Under the pieces are notes generated by a model, which made no database searches, had not been told where the DNA came from, and saw nothing but the letters and a program-made list of their open reading frames with translations. Positions 63,761-64,000 of a DNA stretch of 64,000 nucleotides are shown here, in pieces; the stretch's first letter is position 1; each line of letters starts with the position of its first letter. The stretch is from Pseudomonadota bacterium (GTDB lineage: Bacteria > Pseudomonadota > Alphaproteobacteria > Caulobacterales > Caulobacteraceae): contig JAFECT010000001.1 of the NCBI GenBank assembly GCA_018241995.1, positions 124,001 through 188,000 of the forward strand. Reading direction: 5' to 3'. The translations under genes were made by a program, and so were the position numbers.

Positions 63761-64000
63761 GTGCGCTACCGCCCGTTCGGACGTTCAGGAGTCACCACCT
63801 CGGCCATCGCGCTCTGCCTGACCGACGCCGCCGCCCGCAAGGGGGCCGAACAGGTGCAGGCGCTGGTGTTCGCCGCGCTGGAGGCCGGGGTGAACGCCTA
63901 CCACATTGCCGGCGTCGACCCCGTGCTGCCCGAGGCGCTCGGCCGCGCCTTGTCGGTGGTTGAGCGCAACCTGGTGTTCGTTTCCATGCACGCGGGCATC
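63761..64000 (+). CDS. Aldo/keto reductase-like protein, N-terminal part
   Basis: The gene is cut by the right window edge; 80 residues are seen. MRYRPFGRSGVTTSAIALCL resembles the beginning of aldo/keto reductases, with an EAGVNAYHIAGVDP stretch where family members have a G-x-N-x-x-D-x-A motif. The match is partial because the usual catalytic residues lie later. GTG at 63761 has aggaggg upstream. Confidence 0.6.
   Translation, partial: MRYRPFGRSGVTTSAIALCLTDAAARKGAEQVQALVFAALEAGVNAYHIAGVDPVLPEALGRALSVVERNLVFVSMHAGI

Overview
The window is a chromosomal segment of a high-GC alphaproteobacterium (about 69% GC by eye), most probably Caulobacterales and perhaps Phenylobacterium- or Caulobacter-like. 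This is an inference from gene content, from GTTC-N7-GTTC boxes of the alphaproteobacterial LexA type, and from protein similarity recalled from memory. No rRNA, tRNA, CRISPR array, prophage or complete insertion sequence was seen. Coding density is high and genes are often coupled by 1-4 bp overlaps.

Layout. 1-5 kb: the end of an AraC regulator, a Cys/Met PLP enzyme, a palindromic repeat cluster, DUF4170, and isocitrate lyase (aceA) divergent from a RamB/ScfR-type regulator. 5-10 kb: a hybrid sensor kinase, a sulfotransferase and a carotenoid-desaturase-like FAD enzyme. 10-17 kb: the histidine utilisation cluster hutG < > hutI-hutC-[lower-GC foreign ORF]-hutU-hutH, with two matching HutC-type operators. 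17-26 kb: folD, two membrane proteins, a four-gene phosphorelay operon (receiver, hybrid kinase, receiver, Hpt), scoAB CoA-transferase and a TelA-like protein. 26.6-31.4 kb: an M15 peptidase with two small unknown genes, then an Mla/MCE-type lipid ABC transport operon. 31.4-34.2 kb: a glycosyltransferase fused to UDP-galactopyranose mutase. 34-41 kb: a DNA-repair neighbourhood (radical SAM plus DUF4130-UdgX under a putative SOS box, and a second uracil-DNA-glycosylase-family protein), with leucine dehydrogenase between. 41-48 kb: thioesterase, GST, NupC transporter, ilvE and a PetR-like two-component pair. 48-64 kb: a putative SOS-controlled small protein, the conserved ubiK-ybjN-proC < > lgt-midA-pgeF block, prs, a parDE toxin-antitoxin pair, rplY-pth, pirin, ychF and bolA.

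How the genes fit together. The hut genes convert histidine to glutamate under HutC. aceA with its divergent regulator, together with scoAB, points to acetate, fatty-acid or ketone-body use. Leucine dehydrogenase, ilvE and proC cover branched-chain amino acids and proline. Several envelope functions cluster here: Mla-like transport, lgt, the galactofuranose-type enzyme and the M15 peptidase.

The most novel-looking signals are: (i) two GTTC-N7-GTTC boxes, one at the radical-SAM/UdgX operon and one before an unrecognised 90-residue protein; (ii) a family of three intergenic palindromes with compensatory base changes; (iii) the GT-UGM fusion; (iv) a foreign ORF inside the hut operon. All functional statements come from reading the sequence and from family knowledge; no database search was run.
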